Made by a program: the position numbers and the translations under genes. The notes under the pieces are model-generated. The model was not told the origin of the DNA. It saw only the letters and a program-made list of their open reading frames with translations, and did not search any database. A stretch of DNA of 64,000 bases from Actinomycetota bacterium (GTDB taxonomy: Bacteria > Actinomycetota > Actinomycetes > S36-B12 > GCA-2699445): assembly GCA_020438795.1 (NCBI GenBank), contig JAGQTY010000001.1, positions 124,001 through 188,000 of the forward strand, read 5' to 3'. Every line of letters starts with the position of its first letter. The stretch's first letter is position 1. This document shows, piece after piece, positions 8,501 to 14,997 of the stretch.

Positions 8501-10031
8501 CCACCAGCTGCGTCTTCACTCCGGACGCTGAGTGCACCACCGTGTTGGTAGCTGTCGCCTGGACTTTCAAGGGCTTCGCCCACGCTGTCGCTTCATTGCC
8601 GCTGTGGTGCTGGCGACCACGCTGACCTTTCGCGGTCCACGAAGCCACGGCCACGAACTGGTCCCCGGCCTGGCGCGCCTGCGCCCTACGGCTGCTCGTG
8701 AGCGCCACGATCAACGGCGGCAACGTCTGCTTGGTCCTGACCTTGCCGTTCCAGTGACACTGGGTGCCCTTGCAGCGCCACTGCCGCGGCGCGGTGACGT
8801 GGCGGATGGTGGCGTGGGAGGGCGGTCGCAGTTGCACGCGCAGGGAATTCGCTGCCCGCGAGCCACCGTTGGTCACGTGAACCTGATATGTGCCCGTACC
8901 CCGCAGGCGAGCCGGCCCGTGTCGAACCACACGTACGCTGACCTGAGCTCGCTTCACCGGCGCGAGTACCTGATTGCTGTTCTTGTACTCGGGTTCGGGG
9001 GGCTTCACATGTCTGATGAGGGCAACCTGTCGGCGCAGCCGCCCCTGTGAACGGTCATTGAAGGTGTAGCGTGACCACCAGCGCGCCTCATGCGCTTTCG
9101 CCTCGGCAGCCTTGGGCCACGCCTCAACGTGCCGGTTCTGTATCTGCCACAGTAGGCCGAGTCCCGGCAAACGGGAACCGACGCTGACCTGAGTACGGAT
9201 CTGACAGGAGGAACCGTGGCAAGACCAGCCCCGACCCCTGAGCTCGACTCCGGTCCGCAGCTTCTTGTGCACCGCCTGAGACACCCGAAAGACCCCACCG
9301 CGGTTTCGGTTCGGCCCGGACAGGCGATAGGCACTCAACCGGTGGACGTTCGGCTGCTCGGCCGTGACCAGCGGTTGCCCGACACGCTCAACCAGGAACT
9401 CAGTCGGGGTCCGCTTCAGAGCGTGCAGCGTGAAAGCTGCCGCGGCGGCCTCGGATACCCCTGACACGCTTTTCCCATCGGCCAGCAGTTCCACGCGAAC
9501 ATCATGATCACCCAGGCTGACGGCAGTTGAGCCAACCAGAATCACCGGGGACACCACTTGGCTCATGCTTCCGCTCTTGGGTACCCGCACGCGGCACTCG
9601 ATGGCATCACCGACCGCACCACAGTCGGTGACTTTCCCTCGGCGTTCCGGCTGAATCTGGGCCGGGAAACCTGCACCGCTGACAGTGACACCCTGTGGTA
9701 GACCGGAGAAGCGAAGCACCACGTCCGATGCGTTCCCGACGATGGTCCACTCGGGGGCCCACACGGCGCGCCCGTCCTTGCCCAGCCAGACCTCGATCAT
9801 CGGAGCCAGACGGCGAAAGGCGTCTCCCGCGGGAGTCTTCTCAGCCCAATGCCAGGACGCCGGCGCGAGTTGGCCCCGTAGCTGTCCGTCGGAGTCAGAC
9901 GCTGCAGGGGCGGCAGCGGCCGTGGTGAGTGGATTCAGCATCCCGAACAGCAGGGCTACTGCGGGGAAGAACACCAACAGCTGGCGGCCTCCAGTCCGCT
10001 TGCCGGACCTCGCCATCGCAACCGCCACCAT
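2538..10031 (-). CDS. Giant secreted beta-rich repeat protein (2,497 aa), function unknown
   Basis: The largest gene of the window. A signal peptide is evident: Arg/Lys-rich residues 7-16, a hydrophobic run LLVFFPAVALLFGML, then Ala-rich residues near 38-45. From N- to C-terminus I see: a DUF11/Ig-like region (to about 470); a PKD/cadherin-like segment (about 480-600); a Ser/Thr/Ala linker (about 750-790); roughly 1,000 residues of alternating hydrophobic/polar strands very rich in Ser, Thr, Val, Asp and Gly, interrupted by a Ser run; and a Trp/Tyr/Asn-rich C-terminal third ending in two related modules, each with a Leu-Tyr core (WVLRLYNSEGQEL and WSLHLYGADGKEL). No sortase motif, LPXTG or C-terminal membrane helix is visible, so it is probably released or held non-covalently. 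I do not recognise an enzymatic domain. An alternative ATG lies at 10016. The gene sits between thyX and dapA, usually neighbours in actinobacteria. Confidence 0.85.
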   Translation of the reverse strand: MVAVAMARSGKRTGGRQLLVFFPAVALLFGMLNPLTTAAAAPAASDSDGQLRGQLAPASWHWAEKTPAGDAFRRLAPMIEVWLGKDGRAVWAPEWTIVGNASDVVLRFSGLPQGVTVSGAGFPAQIQPERRGKVTDCGAVGDAIECRVRVPKSGSMSQVVSPVILVGSTAVSLGDHDVRVELLADGKSVSGVSEAAAAAFTLHALKRTPTEFLVERVGQPLVTAEQPNVHRLSAYRLSGPNRNRGGVFRVSQAVHKKLRTGVELRGRGWSCHGSSCQIRTQVSVGSRLPGLGLLWQIQNRHVEAWPKAAEAKAHEARWWSRYTFNDRSQGRLRRQVALIRHVKPPEPEYKNSNQVLAPVKRAQVSVRVVRHGPARLRGTGTYQVHVTNGGSRAANSLRVQLRPPSHATIRHVTAPRQWRCKGTQCHWNGKVRTKQTLPPLIVALTSSRRAQARQAGDQFVAVASWTAKGQRGRQHHSGNEATAWAKPLKVQATATNTVVHSASGVKTQLVAAVSNVGDGQVTYAWKQLCSSGCPKVSWVGPRGGAVGDDAGNARFTPPSVKRKTKLTFRVTAEGDGARATDQVSVLVLPVAGKADQRWDPRVGATAPDSTQDISTRLNQRRDPNTYQPLDAKAVATARVNRKGPTTVDPGNRVRLRLRKLRLAKQADLKKVTWSLNGRNSGRMKRFAASTRGGGQVLSFRVPGKHVKPIVATAHVELTGKRRVDVGEIVQVVRSNPSTPSTSASTSGSSRGADIPETAAAAAAPAGAGSVGGGSDGGAVVSAGSFSGATFCDFFKSLAEGDTFTIGSVTLTASAVASAGSGCSATGASLTVAVDPVTVNGVTLSGLSLLLTSSSLTLTVGSVTLPTDATGTAAAITVSGTLTASWGSSGPTGFSGKVTASGLAALPYLSLPDDWSVASAVFTVDASASGASFTLNVTATGANGGQATLTGDIDTDGSFSIDVAVHNALTLTGYDGSAAVFGGSGSLARSAKGAFTYSIKAAMTTESFELLDDVSLGSASLSWSNAGFNLSGSVTTTIGSESVAFTVTASVTSFSDWTATITATATPSLAGLPLTSLSGTFGYAKSAFTFDVTVSVSVADVSSFLDLTVSDASASILNSCPTGDSTCSTSQIRLELQVSGSVALFSDTIDFSTTVDVDISTGEFNADFSLSGADFGPAEAQLDNVSFFVEDDGAAILKNNPCVSATTQTSPSPSSSSSSSSTSSPNTVYGFQATATILGDVTFSVTGVYQGGTASNPSGSGYCFYGTLETSSISALDSLGLSGSLNFLYSSYATTADGQAISAESPTMWATIDLPSQVKTFIGDSVQSFSVFIELITSGGSVTGLKVAGSVEMSAYIAGSATSLPSFELTSIGLALQVSTGTNTSVEVSFDCDGVLTTPGNGAGTMSQSVMDFDASIGLTVSTGSDGGSLNLTANLASVDGAANAFGVTGLYIGSLGISMHIGFDALVNSSFTISGSDIELPGNIAGPIGLSSTAPITFSLTIGITAPCFDLAIGTPDQTSDAAIDWGGVGVLEAYYLHFLLAPDGNCTMADGTKIAGNFAFAFDGYILGVETDINIEVSIDPLIVKGSIDIDAFNLAGVDLKQTTIDIDFDPSAEQFDLAFKGGLNAWGEITINVSGTVDVDLSASNPTLDIAFDGSLDANLFGLFTSDITVDVAVDASKTSGTFNLNTLDIHLAGSVKVLVFEADASFTLDYSGGNITTLSGSVGVNLNLYVIDFGVELAFSYDPAATGNQDLAITITGTMSIDLWLFTINVSVSITIDIDASFLSSNEYKPQPVQQVNAPTSLVSGNQNTDPNTWTYNSGMYTANNFGWLANLVSNYQAVSDAAGASTVNSTNDAFDQIWNAGYLTGGLDWPQSGTEPVSIDWIDTNSWPGAYPMSLQTTSFSVVPTKGVGTIGNDTSSLSTKSEIEVTATLPPSTMASDWSDLVYVAGENAGRSVSLPTNPNKCFTDTVTKTWTVQIPDVANGSPGNWAWVMMDTNWRLFGSTLRENANTLLNGFDDGLPDYSSWKSEASDSLGQLFNTTGPVPLQPASGFEYNCGYEDFATQQSLHDFMAEQGIPWHEMPPPITPFDANYTSSGGLQPGWGAGWQPYDLTGTQYGVAEAYSVEVNGGYQPNYSPEYYFPCSPGQVDVTSVDGSGSLWSSTGGEPAKLSGGNYLQVETSGNSSHPWVLRLYNSEGQELRSNGIDPWIPEPSGGWPSGYSSFTVAGNLFAADQSGVIFQASDYFSDPDKVWTYLGFTGDNPITQQFKDGVSAPTLQYAPVGVLNDCAGDNPAASYQNPNDPQVTTPTTSPSYPSLTTRSYGGQQVFYPAGGVFPSCSAGAPESRSVELENGSWTVSSGQGEPVDLLATNRSLRLAEDDGAWSLHLYGADGKELRWDESEPAWVTEPGGGWATLEPFATDVTLSGASPTGVQANYSYSDAYEQDQPWALWFYVSPANPMAAAIEANQGGSATYTTTYTPDPGLNSCTTGTAVYSGS

Positions 10032-10104
10032 CCACTGCGAACCCGGTCGCGCCGAGAACTCCTGACTGTGTGGCTGATGTAATCACCCGTTTGCGAAACA
10101 CGCG

Positions 10105-10110
10105 AGTGTA
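10105..10110 (-). promoter_or_regulatory. Possible -10 element of the giant gene
   Basis: TACACT lies about 75 bp upstream of the giant gene's ATG in the 274-bp gap below thyX. It would give a leader of some 65 nt containing an AGGAG about 30 nt before the ATG. The -35 is weak. The rest of this gap (10111-10305) shows no gene. Confidence 0.3.
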
Positions 10111-10305
10111 GCGATCAGCGACTGCTCCGATCAGGTGAAGGCAAGAATGGGCAGCCATCGCGCCAGCTCACCGCGGTCGTCAGACGCCGGTCAGCCGGGC
10201 TGAGAGAGCGTAGTCAGGACCGACTCCTGGTACTGGCCGCTGCAGCCGTGATCGTCGCCGTCGGCGATCCTGCAGACCAGCGTCCCTAGCGGACTGGCGG
10301 GTTGG

Positions 10306-11103
10306 TCACGGAGCAACTCTACCGTTGTCGCAGAACGACGCGTAGGTGAGCGGCATGAGCTCGGCCCATTGCGCCTCCATGGCCTCGGCGACCATCTCGA
10401 TCTCGCGCTGTGGGAAGGACGGGAATGTGGAATCGGGGCGTTTGGTCCGCAGGGACAGGAAGTTCATGAGACTGCGGGCATTCATGGTGACGTACATCGA
10501 CGAATACGTCGCGACGGGGAGCACGCCGCGAGCCACCTCGCGCGCGACACCGGCGGCCAGCATCTCCTGATAAGCGCGGTACGCGCGTTCGCAGGCAGCC
10601 CGGGTCTCCCTGACGGTGATCTCGTACTGCTCCTGCGTACCCGGACGGAAGTCATAGGCTCCGGGCTTGCCCTCCTGGATCAGATTGCGCTGCGGTCCCG
10701 GCACGTAGAAGACCGGGTTGAGCTCGCGGTAGCGACCCGACTCCTCGTTGTACGAGGCGATGCGATGGCGCATGAACTCCCGGAACACGAAGATCGGGGC
10801 GGACACGAAGTAGGTCAGGGAGTTGTGTTCGAACGGGGTGCCGTGCCGGTCGCGCATCAGGTAGTTGATGAGTCCCTTGCTGCGATCCGCATCACCGGCG
10901 ACGTCCTCCAGGGAGGTCTCGCCCTTGGTGGACACCCGCGCTGCGAAGAGCACGTCCGAGTCCGAAGCCGCAGACTTGACCAGTTCCACGGTCACGTCGC
11001 TGCGGAATACCGGCTCTTGGTACGCGTCGGTCACGGTATCGCCCTTGCTGGTCGTTGTCGTGACCCGAGACGTGCTCGAGTCCCTCAGATCGATGTTGCT
11101 CAT
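10306..11103 (-). CDS. thyX: Flavin-dependent thymidylate synthase
   Basis: ThyX methylates dUMP to dTMP using methylenetetrahydrofolate and FAD/NADPH. The diagnostic ThyX motif RHRxxSxNxxSxR is present at about residues 112-124 (RHRIASYNEESGR). With ATG 11103 the protein has 265 residues. Codons upstream to 11115 (an alternative ATG) and a downstream GTG at 11034 (VTDAYQEPVF) are also possible; the first 20 residues are low-complexity Ser/Thr and may not be conserved. TATGGT lies 7 bp before the chosen ATG, suggesting a leaderless start. No thyA is seen here. The gene usually abuts dapA in actinobacteria, but here the giant secreted protein and RDD genes intervene. Confidence 0.95.
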   Translation of the reverse strand: MSNIDLRDSSTSRVTTTTSKGDTVTDAYQEPVFRSDVTVELVKSAASDSDVLFAARVSTKGETSLEDVAGDADRSKGLINYLMRDRHGTPFEHNSLTYFVSAPIFVFREFMRHRIASYNEESGRYRELNPVFYVPGPQRNLIQEGKPGAYDFRPGTQEQYEITVRETRAACERAYRAYQEMLAAGVAREVARGVLPVATYSSMYVTMNARSLMNFLSLRTKRPDSTFPSFPQREIEMVAEAMEAQWAELMPLTYASFCDNGRVAP

Positions 11104-11110
11104 GGCGCCC

Positions 11111-11116
11111 ACCATA
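11111..11116 (-). promoter_or_regulatory. Possible -10 element of thyX
   Basis: TATGGT, 7 bp and then ATG 11103. If used, the upstream alternative ATG at 11115 would not be transcribed, supporting the shorter protein. Confidence 0.35.
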
Positions 11117-11200
11117 TCTCCCCGAGCACCACATGTTGTGCAGACAGGCCGCGGCCGACGGCATATCTGCCCTCGGCTGCACTTCGCAGGCTGCCGGTAC

Positions 11201-12838
11201 CTACTCCTGGGGCGGAAGCAGGACGCCGGGGTTCAGGATACCTTCGGGGTCGACGGCGGCCTTCACAGCCCGCAGCACCGCCACGCCTCGCGGGCCGATC
11301 TCCTCGGTGAGCCAGGGGGCGTGATCGGCGCCCACGCCATGATGATGGGTGATGGTGCCGGCATGTGCCTCTATGGCGTCGCAGGCTGCCTTCTTGGCGG
11401 CCGCCCACTGCTTGACCGGATCGGATTTGGCCACGCTGATGACCGTGAAGTAGAGCGAGACGCTGGTCTCGTAGACGTGGGAGATGTGACACATCACGAA
11501 TGGCTGCACGCCGTCTGCCGCCAATGCCTGTTCGAGTGCCTGGGCAACTGCTGCTTTGAGCTCAGCAGCCTGCCGCCAGTGGGCCGCCGTCTCCAGCGTC
11601 TCCACGATGTAGCCGAGGTCCAGCAGCTCGTCGCGCAGGAAGGGCCCCTCGAACCGGTGCTTGCGCCAGGACTCCCCCACGCCACTGCCCAGTGACACCG
11701 CGCCATGCGCCTTGAGCACCTTCCAGGCCGCACTGCGTTTGGCCGAGACCAGGCGCCGATTGTGCCCCTCCCAGCCCAGGATCGCCAGGCAGCCGCCGTC
11801 GACCTTGCGAAGTTCGAGGTACTTGTCGAACAACTCCTTGGCCCGCCCGCTCGGCCCGCTCATGGTCAGGGCGGTGATCGTCTCGTGCTCATCACTGAGC
11901 CGCAGGATCTCCGAGGTGAGCCCCTGCTGGGCGAGTTCCCGGAATGCGGTTTCGCCGGAGAAGAAGTCGGGGAACATCAGTCCCTCGTACTTGGTCACTT
12001 CCGGCGCTCTGCGTACGCGCAAGGTGATCTCCGTGATGATCCCGAAAACGCCCTCCGACCCGATGAAGAGCTGGCGCAGATCGGGACCCGCCGCGCTGCG
12101 ATGCACCCGGCCGAGCACGATCTCGCCGACCGGAGTGGCGACCACCATCTCCTCGATCATCTCGTCGGAACGGCCGTACCCCGTGGAGTTCTGCCCCGCC
12201 GAGCGCGTGGCTGCGTAGCCACCGATGGTGGCTCGCTCCCAGGACTGGGGCAGGTGCCCGAGCAGCAGGCCCACCTCGGCCAGCGCACGTTCAAGGTCCG
12301 GCCCGGTGATTCCGGGCTCCACGGTGACCGTCGAGTTGACGGGGTCGATGCTGCGGATCCCCGCCATCCGGTCGAAGGCCACGGCAATGCTGCGCTTCGT
12401 GTGAGCGAACCCGCGCAACCCTCCCACGACGGAGGTACCACCACCGAAGGGGACGACCGTGATCCCGGCCGCGGAACAAGCCATCAGCAGACTGTTCACC
12501 TCGTCCCGTGAGGACGGCCTGACCACCGCATCGGGCAGCGGCCGCCGCAGCTTGCGGCGCAGCTCCAGGTAGTCGGTCAGGCTGCATCCCGCCGAGTGCA
12601 GGACCCGGTCGGCATCGGAAGTGGATACATTCTCCGCTCCCACGATCGCAGCCAGCTCGGCGTGCTGGGCCTTGGTCAGTCGCGACCTCGCCACCGGAAT
12701 GTCAGCGACCACGGGCAGCGCCGACGGGAACTGCGGGGTCCCGATGCCGGCGAGGAACTCCTTGGCCGCGTCGCTCAGTGAGGCAGGTTTGGGCGGGGTT
12801 CCCCAGCGGGCGAAGGTGCTGACGACGGGTCGGACCAT
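11201..12838 (-). CDS. FAD-binding oxidase, alkyldihydroxyacetonephosphate synthase-like
   Basis: A 545-residue flavoprotein of the VAO/PCMH family. The FAD pyrophosphate-binding segment FGGGTSVVGG is at 131-140, and the THHHGVG motif near the C-terminus matches the His-rich active-site loop of AGPS-type enzymes. AGPS makes ether-lipid precursors by replacing an acyl with an alkyl chain on DHAP; bacterial homologues may instead act on other glycerol-linked or 2-hydroxyacid substrates, so the substrate is uncertain. Start ATG 12838 follows AGGGAG with good spacing; longer frame to 12970 would cross the promoter. It is divergent from the TetR-glpD pair, an arrangement I recall in M. tuberculosis (Rv2251, Rv2250c, Rv2249c). 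This implies a shared role in glycerol-phosphate or lipid metabolism under the TetR protein. Confidence 0.88.
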   Translation of the reverse strand: MVRPVVSTFARWGTPPKPASLSDAAKEFLAGIGTPQFPSALPVVADIPVARSRLTKAQHAELAAIVGAENVSTSDADRVLHSAGCSLTDYLELRRKLRRPLPDAVVRPSSRDEVNSLLMACSAAGITVVPFGGGTSVVGGLRGFAHTKRSIAVAFDRMAGIRSIDPVNSTVTVEPGITGPDLERALAEVGLLLGHLPQSWERATIGGYAATRSAGQNSTGYGRSDEMIEEMVVATPVGEIVLGRVHRSAAGPDLRQLFIGSEGVFGIITEITLRVRRAPEVTKYEGLMFPDFFSGETAFRELAQQGLTSEILRLSDEHETITALTMSGPSGRAKELFDKYLELRKVDGGCLAILGWEGHNRRLVSAKRSAAWKVLKAHGAVSLGSGVGESWRKHRFEGPFLRDELLDLGYIVETLETAAHWRQAAELKAAVAQALEQALAADGVQPFVMCHISHVYETSVSLYFTVISVAKSDPVKQWAAAKKAACDAIEAHAGTITHHHGVGADHAPWLTEEIGPRGVAVLRAVKAAVDPEGILNPGVLLPPQE

Positions 12839-12856
12839 GGTGGACTCCCTGGGTGT

Positions 12857-12862
12857 TACACT
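12857..12862 (+). promoter_or_regulatory. -10 element of the TetR gene (leaderless)
   Basis: TACACT is followed by 7 bp and GTG at 12870. It lies inside the palindromic array, so repressor binding should block it. Confidence 0.5.
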
Positions 12863-12869
12863 GTTACAT

Positions 12870-13502
12870 GTGTTGTCACATAGTAACACGGCGTCGGACT
12901 CCATCCGGAACGACCCACTGCTACTGGCTGTCAGGTCCAGCATCGTCGAGATGGGCCCCGGCCGGACCACGGTCGCTGAAATTGCCAGGCGGGCCGACGT
13001 CTCACGGATGACCGTTTACCGTCGGTTTGAGAGTCTTGACCGGTTGCTGGCAGCCACGATGACGGCTGAGTTCACGGACCTGCTCGACCGGGTCGAGGAC
13101 GAAACCACGCCGATCCGGCCCGCCAGGCGACGCGTGATCGAGACCGTCCTGCTGATGTCGGCAGAGATGCTCGACAACGACCTCTTCCTGGCCATTCTCA
13201 ACGAGGATCCTGAGGTGATCCTTCCCCTGATGACACGGCGTATGGGCCAAACCCAGCAGGCGATCCTCTCGCGGCTGGAGGCCCTCATCGCGGCCGGCCT
13301 CCCGAGCGGCGACGGTTCCATCGCGCCCGGCTCGGCGGCCGTCTACGCGTTGACCTGCCTGATGCTCGCCCAGCCCTTCGTGTTCAGCAGGACGGCGATC
13401 GAGTCACAGCCCGGTGGTCGGGCTGCGATCGACCAGCTGCCCATCGTCCTCGACCGATACCTCAGACCAGGAGGAGACCATGCACTTCATTCCCCCGCTT
13501 GA
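12870..13502 (+). CDS. TetR/AcrR-family transcriptional regulator
   Basis: A 210-residue DNA-binding regulator. The helix-turn-helix is at about residues 35-53 (TVAEIARRADVSRMTVYRR), near perfect for TetR. The C-terminal helical part is the usual ligand-binding and dimer domain, ligand unknown. The start is GTG 12870, chosen because it gives normal family length and follows TACACT at leaderless spacing; upstream in-frame codons run back into the divergent gene. The 3' end overlaps glpD by 23 bp, so the two are co-transcribed. It probably represses itself, glpD and the divergent flavoprotein through the TGTTAC palindromes in which its own start lies. Confidence 0.9.
   Translation: MLSHSNTASDSIRNDPLLLAVRSSIVEMGPGRTTVAEIARRADVSRMTVYRRFESLDRLLAATMTAEFTDLLDRVEDETTPIRPARRRVIETVLLMSAEMLDNDLFLAILNEDPEVILPLMTRRMGQTQQAILSRLEALIAAGLPSGDGSIAPGSAAVYALTCLMLAQPFVFSRTAIESQPGGRAAIDQLPIVLDRYLRPGGDHALHSPA
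12880..12885 (-). promoter_or_regulatory. -10 element of the AGPS-like gene
   Basis: TACTAT on the minus strand, within the operator. Transcription from it gives a leader of about 35 nt with an AGGGAG ribosome binding site 6 nt before ATG 12838. Confidence 0.45.
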
Positions 13503-14991
13503 CCCTGCCAGCAGCATCAACGCCGAGACCCGCAGACTGTCCCTGGACCGCCTCAGCGAGGAACCGGTGGACGTTGTGGTCATCGGTGGCGGGGTGACGG
13601 GCACCGGGGTGGCTCTGGACGCGGCGAGCCGCGGCCTGTCGGTCGCACTGCTGGAACGGGACGATCTGGCTTCCGGTACATCGTCGAAGTCGAGCAAGCT
13701 CGTGCATGGCGGCCTGCGCTACCTGGCCAAGGGCGACGTTGGTGTCGCCTGGGAGAGCGCCGTCGAGCGGGCCCACGTGGCCGGCCGCATCGCACCCCAT
13801 CTCGTCAGACCACTGGCCCAAGTGGTCCCGGTGTACCGGCACGACCGTGGCAACGGGCTGCTTGCCGGGCTTGGTTTCGTGGCCGGGGACATCCTCAAGG
13901 TCGCGGCCCACACGAAGCCCGGGCTGCTTCCCAAGCCCCGCAAGGTCGGCCGGGATCGTACGTTGTCACTGGCTCCGACACTGGATCCCGACGGCCTGGT
14001 GGGCGGTGTGGTCAACTGGGACTGCCAGCTCGAGGACGACGCGCTACTCACCCTCGCACTGGCGCGCACCGCCGCCTATCACGGCGCACACGTGCTGACC
14101 CGCTGCCGCATCAGCAGCGTCAACAATACCGGTGTGACGTTCATCGATGGCCTGAGCGGCGAGACCGGGTCCATCTCGGCACGTTGGGTCGTGAACGCGA
14201 CCGGAGTCTGGGCCGGTTCGCTCGACCCGAGCCTCACGATCCAGCCGTCGCGGGGAACCCACGTCGTCGTGCGGTCTGCGGCGCTGCGCGGGGCGCGAGC
14301 CTCACTGACCGTGGCAGTGCCCCAGCACTTCGGCCGATACGTCTTCAGTCTGCCGCAGTCGGACGGCACGACCTACCTCGGTCTCACTGACGAAGTCGTC
14401 CAAGGACCTGTTCCGGACGCAGTGGCCGCACCCGATGACGATGTGCGCTGGATTCTCGACATCATCTCGCGGCCGCTGGCCCGGCCCCTGACCATGTCCG
14501 ACGTCGTCGGCACGTATGCAGGCATGAGGCCCTTGGTGCTCCCGGAGGGCAGCGAAGAGGCCACATCGGACATCTCCCGTAAGCACGTGGTCGACCGTGA
14601 GGACAATCTCATCACGGTGACCGGCGGCAAGCTCACCACCTACCGGCGAATGGCACAGGATGCGGTGGACCTGCTGACCGATCGTCCATGCCACACCACC
14701 GAGATCCCCCTGGTGGGGGCCGGCCCGGACCCCGTGGCCTGCGACGCTCCCGACCGGCTACGGCAGCGGTACGGCAGCGAGGCGGGTACCCTCTGGACCG
14801 GCGCCGACGGCGAGGAGCGCAGGACCATCGTCAGCGGCTACCCCGCCCACAGACTGGAGTGGCGTTTCGCGGTCGAGCACGGTCTGACGCTCACGCCGGA
14901 GGATCTGCTGGACCGGCGCACACGGATAGGCCTGCAGCCACCGCTCCGGGCAGAGGCAATGCAGGCCGCTGAGCAGCTCACCGCCGGCTGA
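13480..14991 (+). CDS. glpD: Glycerol-3-phosphate dehydrogenase (FAD, quinone-linked)
   Basis: GlpD oxidises sn-glycerol-3-phosphate to DHAP at the inner face of the membrane, passing electrons to quinones. The 503-residue protein begins with a Rossmann FAD-binding site (VVVIGGGVTGTG, about 32-43) followed by the DxASRGLSVALLER strand; SSKSSKLVHGGLRYL is the conserved GlpD flavin/substrate segment. GGKLTTYRRMA is the C-terminal FAD motif. Start ATG 13480 has a strong AGGAGGAG six bases upstream and lies inside the end of the TetR gene. The 3' end converges on the antiporter gene with a 6-bp gap. The DHAP product is the substrate class of the divergent AGPS-like enzyme, so the locus could direct glycerol phosphate toward ether-linked lipid; this is inference. 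Confidence 0.94.
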   Translation: MHFIPPLDPASSINAETRRLSLDRLSEEPVDVVVIGGGVTGTGVALDAASRGLSVALLERDDLASGTSSKSSKLVHGGLRYLAKGDVGVAWESAVERAHVAGRIAPHLVRPLAQVVPVYRHDRGNGLLAGLGFVAGDILKVAAHTKPGLLPKPRKVGRDRTLSLAPTLDPDGLVGGVVNWDCQLEDDALLTLALARTAAYHGAHVLTRCRISSVNNTGVTFIDGLSGETGSISARWVVNATGVWAGSLDPSLTIQPSRGTHVVVRSAALRGARASLTVAVPQHFGRYVFSLPQSDGTTYLGLTDEVVQGPVPDAVAAPDDDVRWILDIISRPLARPLTMSDVVGTYAGMRPLVLPEGSEEATSDISRKHVVDREDNLITVTGGKLTTYRRMAQDAVDLLTDRPCHTTEIPLVGAGPDPVACDAPDRLRQRYGSEAGTLWTGADGEERRTIVSGYPAHRLEWRFAVEHGLTLTPEDLLDRRTRIGLQPPLRAEAMQAAEQLTAG

Positions 14992-14997
14992 CACGTC

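Larger units (their letters stand above)
12854..12888. promoter_or_regulatory. Probable TetR operator in the divergent promoter region
   Basis: Three copies of TGTTAC occur: 12854-12859 and 12862-12867 on the plus strand, and the inverse GTAACA at 12883-12888. Between the last two lies a perfect inner palindrome ATGTG-TTGT-CACAT (12868-12881). The array overlaps both divergent -10 elements and the TetR start codon, the expected place for an autorepressor site. Confidence 0.7.

Noticed and set aside
10240-10275. Hairpin near TCGCC-GTC-GGCGA as a thyX terminator
   Set aside because: Only a 5-bp stem, no T-run; not enough to call.
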